From positions 1 to 6,915 of the forward strand of contig JAESTB010000466.1 of NCBI GenBank assembly GCA_016763815.1: a stretch of 6,915 bases of DNA, read 5' to 3'. This document shows, piece by piece, positions 1 to 5,923 of this stretch (position 1 is its first letter; each line of letters starts with the position of its first letter). The position numbers and the translations under genes are program-made. The notes under the pieces were generated by a model. That model did not search any database. It was not told where the DNA came from and was given only the letters and a program-made list of their open reading frames with translations. The stretch comes from Arenicella sp. (GTDB lineage: Bacteria; Pseudomonadota; Gammaproteobacteria; Arenicellales; Arenicellaceae).

Positions 1-3000
1 AACCTTCACCAGCACCCAGCACGTCACCGTAAGAAAAGCCGCCGCAAGCTACCAAGCCTTTAAAATCCGCCAAATCCACCCGCTGCTCTTTTATATCAGT
101 CATCGTTACATCAACAGCCGAAAAGCCTGACTGAGTAAATGCCGCGCCCATTTCGATGTGCCCATTAACACCCTGCTCTCGCAGAATAGCGACTTTGGGT
201 TTAACGCTCCCGATAAAGGTACCACCGACATAGGATGCAGCCACGTCTTGCTTAGGGTCAAAGCTTAGATCAGACGATAAACCGGTATCAGTTGTATCTA
301 GTAAACGGTCGTATTCTTGCTGCGCGCAGTCTGGGTTGTCGCGTAGGGTTTGCATTTGATAGCTGGTTTCAGACCAGGTTCGATGCAAAGCAACACGGGA
401 GGCGTTGAGAACTTCTTGCTTATTCACCGAGACGGTTATTCGCTCACCGCCTACAGGCTGGCCAATAACGCTTAGATGCCCCGCTAATCCAAAGCTTTGG
501 CATACAGCTTCGACCTTAGAACGGTCGGCGTTGGCAACCTGAAATAACACTCCAAGCTCCTCATTGAATAATGCCGAAAGCGCGTCAGTCTCAGCTTTTA
601 CGTCAAGCTCTAAACCACAGCGGCTGGCAAACGCCATCTCAAGTGCGGCCGCAATCAAGCCGCCGTCAGAGCGATCGTGATAGGCCAGTAATAAACCATC
701 AGCAAGCAATTTTTGCATTGCTAAAAAGCCATTTTTCAAGATTGCGGAATCATCGACATCAGCTGTTTCGTTACCGACCTGATTATAGACTTGAGCCAGA
801 ATTGAACAGCCAAGCCGCTGCTTGCCGTTCGACAAATCAAGTAGCATAAGGCTTGAGTCAACTGAGGTATTAAGCTCAGGAGTCAGTGTAAGGTCAACAT
901 TATCAACCGGTGCAAAGGCGGTAATAACACAGGAAACCGGCGACGTTACGCTATGGGCTTTACCCTGCTCGTCTTGCCAAACACTCTTCATCGACATTGA
1001 ATCTTTGCCAACGGGGATGGCAATACCTAATTCTGGGCATAACTCCATACCGACGGCTTTAACCGTGTCATACAGCGCTGCGTCATCTCCCTCATGACCC
1101 GCCGCCGCCATCCAGTTGGCCGAAAGCTTAACCTCGGAAAGGTCGCGAATATTTGCCGCAGCGAGGTTGGTTAAACATTCGCCAATCGCCATGCGGCCAC
1201 TCGCCGGTGCGTTAACAGACGCCAACGGCGTTCGCTCGCCCATCGCCATGGCTTCACCTGTTTTACCTGTGTAAGCCGATGTCGTAACCGCAACATCGGC
1301 AACCGGAACCTGCCAAGGGCCGACCATTTGATCGCGAGCAATCATGCCAGTTACGCTTCTATCACCAATAGTAATCAGAAAACTCTTATCAGCTACCGTT
1401 GGACAACTGAGTACACGCTCTAAAGCGTCTTCAACCGTAACGCCGGAAAAGTCCAACTCTGGCGCATGTCGATCAACCGATTCGACATCGCGCAACATCT
1501 TCGGCGGATTGCCAAATAACGTCTCCATAGGCAAATCAATTGGAATTCGTTGACGCTCGCTGCCGTTAGAAAAGTGACTATCTTCGAGTATCAACACCTG
1601 ATCTTCGGTGGCGGTGCCAACAACGCAATACAAACAACGTTCACGCGCGCAAATGGTTTTAAATTCATCCAGCCGCTCTGGCGCAACGGCTAAGGTGTAA
1701 CGCTCTTGGGCTTCATTGCACCAGATCTGCATTGGTGACATACCAAGCTCATCGTTAAGCACCTCACGGAGATTAAACGTGCCACCACGACCCGCATCAC
1801 CAACAAGCTCGGGCAAGGCGTTACAAAGTCCTCCCGCACCGATATCGTGAATTGAAACAATTGGGTTTCGATCATCAAGTGCCCAGCAGGAATCGATAAC
1901 TTCTTGGCAGCGACGTTGCATCTCTGGGTTACCGCGTTGCACTGATGCGAAATCTAATTGTTCTGAACTCTGACCTGAGGCAACGCTGGAGGCGGCGCCC
2001 CCCCCTAAGCCGATCAGCATCGCCGGCCCGCCCAGCACCACAATATAGGAGCCATCAGGAATGATGTTTTTTTCTACATGTTGTTGCCGAATATTGCCTA
2101 AGCCACCGGCCAGCATGATTGGCTTATGATAGCCACGCACATCGCTCTGATCGCTAATTGCCTGTTCATAGGTCCGAAAGTATCCAGCGATATTCGGGCG
2201 ACCAAATTCATTATTAAACGACGCGCCGCCGATTGGACCTTCGAGCATTATTTGCAGCGGTGATGCTATGCGAGCGGGCTTGGCTTCAGGGCCTTCCCAA
2301 GCTCTAGGGGCATCAGGCAAGCGAAGATTGGAGACTGAATATCCGCTCAATCCCGCCTTTGGTTTAGAGCCTCGGCCGGTTGCGCCCTCATCCCTAATCT
2401 CTCCGCCGGAGCCAGTGGCCGCACCAGAAAAAGGCGAGATTGCAGTTGGGTGGTTATGAGTCTCTACCTTACACAAAATATGAATATTTTCACTATGACC
2501 TTGATACACTTTGGTCTCGGGATTTGGGAAAAAACGTTCTCCCTGTGAACCCGCCAACACCGATGAATTATCCGAATATGCAACTAAAGTGCCTTTGCTA
2601 TTTTGCATATGTGTTTCGCGAATCATACGAAACAATGAATGCTCTTTGGTCTGCCCATCAACGATCCAATCTGCATTGAAAATCTTATGTCGACAATGTT
2701 CAGAGTTAACCTGAGCAAACATCATTAACTCAACGTCGGTAGGGTTTTTATCGAGCACTGCGTATTGCGCAACTAAATACTCAATTTCGTCGTCTGATAA
2801 TGCCAAACCCAATTCAACATTAGCCGATTCCAATGCGCCCTTGCCTTGTGACAATAGAGGCACTTCAAATAATGGCTTTGGAAGCTCATCGCGAAATAAC
2901 GCCTTAACGTCAGAAATATCAGCGACTACCGATTCGGTCATAGGGTCATGAATCAAATTCGCGATCGTCGACATCGCCTGAGCATCTAATTCGACACTTG

Positions 3001-3352
3001 CGTTAATGTAAAAACCAATGCCACGCTCAACTCGAGAAAGCTGGCTCAAACCGCAGTGATCTACGATATCGCTGGCTTTGGTCGACCAAGGCGAGATCGT
3101 GCCAAAACGGGGTATCACAAAAAGGCGTTGGCCTTGATGCTCTACATCTTGCATTTTAGGCCCGTAGCTAAGCAAGCGCTCAAGCTTCGCCAGTTCATCC
3201 TTGTCCAGCGCTTGATCCTCATTTTTCAGCATTGCCAGATGTTGAAACTCCGTATCGATACTCTCAACACTGGGTACAACGGCCTGCACCGAGGCAAGTA
3301 ATTTTTTGATTCGAAAACTTGAGTAGGCCTGACTGCCACGCAATCTCAACAT
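1..3352 (-). CDS. purL: Phosphoribosylformylglycinamidine synthase (FGAM synthetase), C-terminus cut by window edge
   Basis: PurL makes FGAM from FGAR, glutamine and ATP in the fourth step of de novo purine synthesis, in the cytoplasm. I translated 1,117 codons from ATG 3352 to the window edge with no stop or frameshift. Visible blocks, in order: N-terminal domain to about residue 150; NSEHCRHK at 216-223 with the conserved active-site His219; ETHNHPTAISP at 297-307 with His299; GATGRGSKPKAG at 323-334; GLGGGAASS at 448-456; IHDIGAGGL at 501-509; GKDSMSM at 782-788; HDRSDGGL at 892-899. The class I glutaminase domain begins near KVAILREQGVN (1053-1063) and reaches CGGFSYGDVLGAGEG (1103-1117). 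In the E. coli/Salmonella protein (about 1,295 residues) the catalytic Cys, His and Glu lie further on, so roughly 180 residues including that triad are outside the window. This is the large fused proteobacterial form, not the split PurLQS type. The start is supported by AGGA six bases upstream and by alignment of the N-terminus with the family. Confidence 0.97.
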   Translation of the reverse strand, partial: MLRLRGSQAYSSFRIKKLLASVQAVVPSVESIDTEFQHLAMLKNEDQALDKDELAKLERLLSYGPKMQDVEHQGQRLFVIPRFGTISPWSTKASDIVDHCGLSQLSRVERGIGFYINASVELDAQAMSTIANLIHDPMTESVVADISDVKALFRDELPKPLFEVPLLSQGKGALESANVELGLALSDDEIEYLVAQYAVLDKNPTDVELMMFAQVNSEHCRHKIFNADWIVDGQTKEHSLFRMIRETHMQNSKGTLVAYSDNSSVLAGSQGERFFPNPETKVYQGHSENIHILCKVETHNHPTAISPFSGAATGSGGEIRDEGATGRGSKPKAGLSGYSVSNLRLPDAPRAWEGPEAKPARIASPLQIMLEGPIGGASFNNEFGRPNIAGYFRTYEQAISDQSDVRGYHKPIMLAGGLGNIRQQHVEKNIIPDGSYIVVLGGPAMLIGLGGGAASSVASGQSSEQLDFASVQRGNPEMQRRCQEVIDSCWALDDRNPIVSIHDIGAGGLCNALPELVGDAGRGGTFNLREVLNDELGMSPMQIWCNEAQERYTLAVAPERLDEFKTICARERCLYCVVGTATEDQVLILEDSHFSNGSERQRIPIDLPMETLFGNPPKMLRDVESVDRHAPELDFSGVTVEDALERVLSCPTVADKSFLITIGDRSVTGMIARDQMVGPWQVPVADVAVTTSAYTGKTGEAMAMGERTPLASVNAPASGRMAIGECLTNLAAANIRDLSEVKLSANWMAAAGHEGDDAALYDTVKAVGMELCPELGIAIPVGKDSMSMKSVWQDEQGKAHSVTSPVSCVITAFAPVDNVDLTLTPELNTSVDSSLMLLDLSNGKQRLGCSILAQVYNQVGNETADVDDSAILKNGFLAMQKLLADGLLLAYHDRSDGGLIAAALEMAFASRCGLELDVKAETDALSALFNEELGVLFQVANADRSKVEAVCQSFGLAGHLSVIGQPVGGERITVSVNKQEVLNASRVALHRTWSETSYQMQTLRDNPDCAQQEYDRLLDTTDTGLSSDLSFDPKQDVAASYVGGTFIGSVKPKVAILREQGVNGHIEMGAAFTQSGFSAVDVTMTDIKEQRVDLADFKGLVACGGFSYGDVLGAGEG

Positions 3353-3358
3353 GGGATT

Positions 3359-3362
3359 TCCT
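3359..3362 (-). promoter_or_regulatory. Ribosome binding site of purL
   Basis: AGGA on the minus strand, six bases before ATG 3352. It fixes the purL start and lies just after the AT-rich half of the purC-purL spacer. Confidence 0.7.
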
Positions 3363-3380
3363 GTTTAGTAAAATGCTAAA

Positions 3381-3409
3381 CGCCAGATTGTCTCGTGACG
3401 AATCTGGCG
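3381..3409 (-). terminator. Hairpin between purC and purL: possible weak terminator or attenuator
   Basis: Nine-base perfect inverted repeat (CGCCAGATT / AATCTGGCG) with an 11-base loop. Inside the loop, GTC and GAC can pair further around a four-base tip, leaving one bulged base. Read on the minus strand, it starts 28 bases after the purC stop and is followed by TTTAGCATTTT, an interrupted T-run rather than a clean one. It ends 28 bases before the purL ATG. It fits a partial terminator or attenuator that separates purL expression from the genes upstream, or a stem that protects mRNA ends. It does not resemble the E. coli PurR operator or a purine riboswitch. The structure is seen; the function is inferred. 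Confidence 0.5.
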
Positions 3410-3436
3410 CGATAATTTCAATTGGGTTTGCTTATT

Positions 3437-4147
3437 CTAAATAGTCAGACCGAGACGCTGAGCAACATGCTCATAGGCTTCAACAACACCGCCTAAGCCT
3501 TTTCTGAACCGGTCTTTATCCAGCTTTTCACGAGTTTTAGCGTCCCAAATTCGACAGCCGTCTGGAGTGAATTCGTCGCCTAAGTAGATAGTTCTGCCTT
3601 GGCGACCGAACTCAAGTTTAAAATCAACCAAGATCATTCCAGCATCGGCGAATAGTTTGGACAAGATGGTGTTCACCTTAAAGGTTTCAACTTTCATCGC
3701 GGCTACCGCTTCAGCATCAGCCCAGCCAAAAGATTCAATATGATATTCGTTGATCATTGGGTCGTGCAACTCATCGTTCTTTAAGAAGAACTCAAAGGTC
3801 GGCGGCGACAGATTAATGCCGTCTTCAATGCCTAAGCGACGGCAAATAGAGCCCGATGCCACGTTACGTACAACGCATTCAATTGGAAACATATCAAGTT
3901 TTCGAACTAGCGATTCTTCATCTGAGAGCAACTCGATGAAATGAGTAGCTATACCCTCACTCTCGAGGTGCGCCATAATGAAAGCGTTGAACTTATTATT
4001 GACCAACCCTTTGCGATCAAGTTGCTCAATTTTTTCGCCGTCAAAAGCCGATGTATCGTTCCGAAAATGTAAAATCAGTGCATCGTCACGATCGCTGGTA
4101 TAAACAGATTTAGCTTTGCCGCTATATAATTCTTGGCCGCGTTGCAT
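3437..4147 (-). CDS. purC: SAICAR synthetase (phosphoribosylaminoimidazole-succinocarboxamide synthase)
   Basis: PurC joins aspartate to CAIR using ATP to give SAICAR in de novo purine synthesis, in the cytoplasm. The protein is 236 residues against 237 in E. coli and aligns throughout by memory. ELYSGKAKSVY (6-16) is the N-terminal nucleotide-binding strand and loop. FRNDTSAFDG is at 28-37 and DRKGLVNNKFN at 44-54. Family signature one, around FPIECVVRNVASGS, is at 87-100. Signature two, LVDFKLEFG, is at 173-181, followed by LGDEFTPDGCRIWD (189-202) and DKDRFR near the C-terminus. The start is decided by AGGAG five bases before the ATG, the strongest ribosome binding site in the window. It lies 54 bases after the bamC-like gene and 84 bases before purL. 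The dapA-bamC-purC order is shared with E. coli and Pseudomonas. Nothing in it looks damaged. Confidence 0.97.
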   Translation of the reverse strand: MQRGQELYSGKAKSVYTSDRDDALILHFRNDTSAFDGEKIEQLDRKGLVNNKFNAFIMAHLESEGIATHFIELLSDEESLVRKLDMFPIECVVRNVASGSICRRLGIEDGINLSPPTFEFFLKNDELHDPMINEYHIESFGWADAEAVAAMKVETFKVNTILSKLFADAGMILVDFKLEFGRQGRTIYLGDEFTPDGCRIWDAKTREKLDKDRFRKGLGGVVEAYEHVAQRLGLTI

Positions 4148-4152
4148 GAAAA

Positions 4153-4157
4153 CTCCT
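4153..4157 (-). promoter_or_regulatory. Strong ribosome binding site of purC
   Basis: AGGAG on the minus strand, five bases before ATG 4147. It is the only near-consensus Shine-Dalgarno sequence among the five genes and fixes the purC start. Confidence 0.8.
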
Positions 4158-4186
4158 AGAAATTTGCTAGATATAAAGGTTGATGC

Positions 4187-4214
4187 TTAGTTATTTAAAG
4201 TTTAGTTATTTAAA
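4187..4214 (-). repeat. 15-bp tandem duplication spanning the bamC stop codon
   Basis: The 13-base string TTAGTTATTTAAA (plus strand) occurs at 4187-4199 and again at 4202-4214, a period of 15 bases. On the minus strand it makes the last codons Leu-Asn-Asn-stop (TAA), then Thr-Leu-Asn-Asn-stop in the same frame. A readthrough product would gain only four residues. It looks like a recent in-frame duplication of the gene's tail. Confidence 0.8.
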
Positions 4215-4882
4215 ATTCGGCTGAATACCTTTTTACTGTATTCGCCTGAAACTTCTTCTCCAGCTTGGTTCAATACCGAGACAACCGTAATGCCGCGCTT
4301 CTCCACCGCTCGCAGTGCACAATACTCAAGGCTTTGCTGTTTATCGCGATTAAAGAATGACCAACGTCCAGATTTTACCACGGTTGGTGCTGCCGCTATA
4401 TTTGCACAACCAATCGAAAATCTACCAGCCTCTTTATTGCGGCTGAAAACGGTTAAATCTGATTGTTGCAGACTGACGTTTAAGTAATCCCATGCCCTAT
4501 CAAAGTCAGCAGCAACTTCTAGTCGAGCCTGACCCGAGCCAACGTCGACCACAGTAGCAGATAGTTGCTCGACTGGAATTTTCGCAACGTTAATGACGGG
4601 AGAAGAAGCTAAAGCATCGGTTTTTTCAACAACCTTGGCTGAGGACTCGTCAACAATACCGGAATCAGCTGCAGGTCGCGTATCCGAATTCTTTTGAGAC
4701 ACAACAACACGCGACGGCTTTTTTAAAGGAGGTAATGATCTGGCAGATTTATAGTCTGCGCTATCATCACTTGTTACAATTTTTTTGCCACCACCACAGG
4801 CGGATAAACTCAATGAGATCAGCGCCACCAAGAAGATAAAGGCGCTACGTTTAAACTGTGTTTGTCGTTTAGTTGAAATCAT
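4202..4882 (-). CDS. bamC: BamC-like outer-membrane lipoprotein (NlpB/DapX family), short single-domain form
   Basis: Probable lipoprotein subunit of the BAM complex, which inserts beta-barrel proteins into the outer membrane. The 226-residue product starts with a basic stretch, a hydrophobic segment (13-27) and a lipobox LSAC with lipidated Cys29. Gly30 follows instead of Asp, which fits sorting to the outer membrane. Residues 30-110 are low-complexity and probably disordered. DYKSARSLPPLKKP (43-56) matches the kind of segment by which E. coli BamC binds BamD. Residues 118-223 look like one helix-grip domain (RAWDYLNVSLQQ helix, then strands, then a C-terminal helix). E. coli BamC is 344 residues with two such domains, so one appears to be missing. 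Assignment rests on lipobox, disordered linker, the grip-like domain and the dapA-bamC-purC position; sequence identity is low. Two cysteines, 159 and 188, could pair in the periplasm. No Shine-Dalgarno precedes ATG 4882, but no better start keeps the signal peptide. Confidence 0.82.
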   Translation of the reverse strand: MISTKRQTQFKRSAFIFLVALISLSLSACGGGKKIVTSDDSADYKSARSLPPLKKPSRVVVSQKNSDTRPAADSGIVDESSAKVVEKTDALASSPVINVAKIPVEQLSATVVDVGSGQARLEVAADFDRAWDYLNVSLQQSDLTVFSRNKEAGRFSIGCANIAAAPTVVKSGRWSFFNRDKQQSLEYCALRAVEKRGITVVSVLNQAGEEVSGEYSKKVFSRILNN

Positions 4883-4899
4883 AATTAATTAAGTGAGGG

Positions 4900-4913
4900 G
4901 CCAAAATTTCGGC
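4900..4913. promoter_or_regulatory. Imperfect palindrome upstream of bamC, possible operator
   Basis: GCCAAAATTTCGGC pairs with itself at six of seven positions, the exception being a G-T wobble. It sits 18 bases before the bamC ATG in the 81-base dapA-bamC gap. A related half, AAATTCGGCA, lies about 30 bases further upstream (4935-4944). It could bind a regulator or form a small hairpin. There is no T-run, so it is not a convincing terminator. I do not recognise the site. Confidence 0.3.
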
Positions 4914-4963
4914 ACTTTATTGTTGTTTGTATTCAAATTCGGCATGCACAATAATCGGTTTAG

Positions 4964-5836
4964 TTAGCCAGCTTGCTGCATAGCGTCATCAACCTGAGCT
5001 TCAAGTTCAGCACTCAATGATGTCAATGGCAGTCTTAATTTGTTAGCAGTATAGCCCATTTTAGACACCGCATACTTAACCGGTATCGGATTAGATTCAA
5101 TAAACAACTTTTCGTGTAAACCGCGTAATTTAGAATCCAGCTGTTCAGCCAAAGCAAAATCTCCAGCCAAAGCAGCGGCACACATATCACTCATAAGCTT
5201 GGGTGCCACATTGGCTGTAACAGAGACATCACCGCGCGCACCAAGCTTCATATATTCGAGCGCTGTTAGATCATCACCTGAGAGAATTGTTAACTGATGC
5301 CCGCAGGCATCGATTAACGCCTTTCCTCTTTTCAGGTCTCCTGTGGCATCTTTACAGCCGACAATATTGTCTATAACAGCCAATCTAGTGATAGTCTCAT
5401 TACTCAAATCGGCAACCGTTCGCCCGGGAACATTATATAAAATTTGAGCAATTGGAACAGCCTCGGCAATCGTTTTGAAATGCAGGTACAAACCTTCTTG
5501 GGTTGGCTTGTTGTAGTAAGGAACCACAGAAAGAGCCGCGTCAGCACCCAGCGACTGGGCATGTCTGGTCAAGTGAATAGCTTCTTGAGTAGAGTTCCCC
5601 CCCGTTCCAGCGATTACAGGTATACGCTTGTTTACAACTTTAATAGTGTGCTCGACAATCGCCAAATGTTCATCAACATTCAAAGTTGATGATTCCCCGG
5701 TAGTACCAACCGCTACGATTCCGTGTGTGCCTGACTCGACGTGTAACTCGATTAATCGAGTTAACGCGACATAATCGACCGCACCATCGTCAGCCATTGG
5801 CGTAATTAGTGCGACCAAACTGCCTTCAAATTTCAT
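4964..5836 (-). CDS. dapA: 4-hydroxy-tetrahydrodipicolinate synthase (dihydrodipicolinate synthase)
   Basis: DapA condenses pyruvate with aspartate semialdehyde, the first committed step to diaminopimelate (cell wall) and lysine; it is a cytoplasmic TIM-barrel enzyme, usually a tetramer. The 290-residue protein matches the family length. Key residues by comparison with E. coli: GTTGES at 44-49 with Thr45 and Thr46; Tyr108 in YYNKPTQEGLY; Tyr134 in LYNVPGRT; Arg139 binding the substrate carboxylate; and the Schiff-base Lys162 in GCKDATG. The catalytic set is therefore complete. Of the E. coli lysine-inhibition residues, the equivalents of Ser48, His56, Asn80, Glu84 and Tyr106 are kept (Ser49, His57, Asn81, Glu85, Tyr107), while His53 is replaced by Val54 and Ala49 by Ser50. 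The start fits the family N-terminus (MKFEGSLVALITPM), although only a weak purine stretch precedes it. The gene lies 87 bases after pssA and 81 before bamC. Confidence 0.97.
   Translation of the reverse strand: MKFEGSLVALITPMADDGAVDYVALTRLIELHVESGTHGIVAVGTTGESSTLNVDEHLAIVEHTIKVVNKRIPVIAGTGGNSTQEAIHLTRHAQSLGADAALSVVPYYNKPTQEGLYLHFKTIAEAVPIAQILYNVPGRTVADLSNETITRLAVIDNIVGCKDATGDLKRGKALIDACGHQLTILSGDDLTALEYMKLGARGDVSVTANVAPKLMSDMCAAALAGDFALAEQLDSKLRGLHEKLFIESNPIPVKYAVSKMGYTANKLRLPLTSLSAELEAQVDDAMQQAG
5744..5763. repeat. Perfect 20-bp palindrome inside the 5' part of dapA
   Basis: Ten-base arms TAACTCGATT / AATCGAGTTA meet with no spacer. The next pair (G5743, A5764) breaks the symmetry. It encodes codons 25-31 of DapA (Leu-Thr-Arg-Leu-Ile-Glu-Leu), 74 to 93 bases into the gene. 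It could be an intragenic operator or an mRNA hairpin with about eight paired bases around a four-base tip. Confidence 0.6.
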
Positions 5837-5890
5837 ATCTTTGACTAAATTAGGGTCTGTGTTGTGTCTGGCTAATCAGCGGTTAAGCTA

Positions 5891-5912
5891 GATCATGTCG
5901 TAGTAAATGATC
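5891..5912. repeat. Small inverted repeat in the pssA-dapA gap
   Basis: GATCAT and ATGATC, six bases each, are separated by ten bases. The repeat begins 12 bases after the pssA stop as read on the minus strand. No T-run follows, so it is a poor terminator. It may be chance or a minor mRNA stem. The rest of this 87-base gap shows only a weak promoter-like match and no clear dapA ribosome binding site. Confidence 0.25.
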
Positions 5913-5923
5913 GCGGTTTGTGT

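Noticed and set aside
571..1097. Plus-strand open frames of about 91-92 codons opposite purL
   Set aside because: They are antisense to intact, well-conserved PurL coding sequence and give no recognisable protein; the peptides are low-complexity and serine- or arginine-rich, as expected of shadows.
1103..1117. Idea that the plus-strand complement of the CGGFSYGDVLG block holds the PurL catalytic cysteine
   Set aside because: The coordinates here are residues 1103-1117 of PurL (bases 2-46). The nucleophile of the glutaminase domain sits in a later GVCNGCQ-type motif, which is outside the window.
1690..1878. Minus-strand 62-codon frame inside purL
   Set aside because: It is an out-of-frame reading of the IHDIGAGGL region of PurL on the same strand and has no independent ribosome binding site.
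1991..2010. Suspected frameshift in purL at the G run
   Set aside because: Translation across it gives the expected GLGGGAASS motif and stays in frame on both sides, so the gene is intact.
2268..2714. Cluster of overlapping plus-strand open frames within purL
   Set aside because: The opposite strand encodes the conserved HNHPTAISP and RGSKPKAG blocks of PurL; these frames overlap each other and have no family likeness.
3750..3944. Plus-strand frame opposite purC
   Set aside because: It lies entirely across conserved purC codons and resembles no known protein.
5444..5689. Plus-strand 81-codon frame opposite dapA
   Set aside because: Antisense to the DapA catalytic core; no family likeness and no supporting signals.
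5837..5923. Lysine riboswitch or strong promoter before dapA
   Set aside because: At 87 bases the gap is too short for a lysine riboswitch, and the best promoter match (TTAGCC, 17 bases, TAATTT) scores only three of six in each box.
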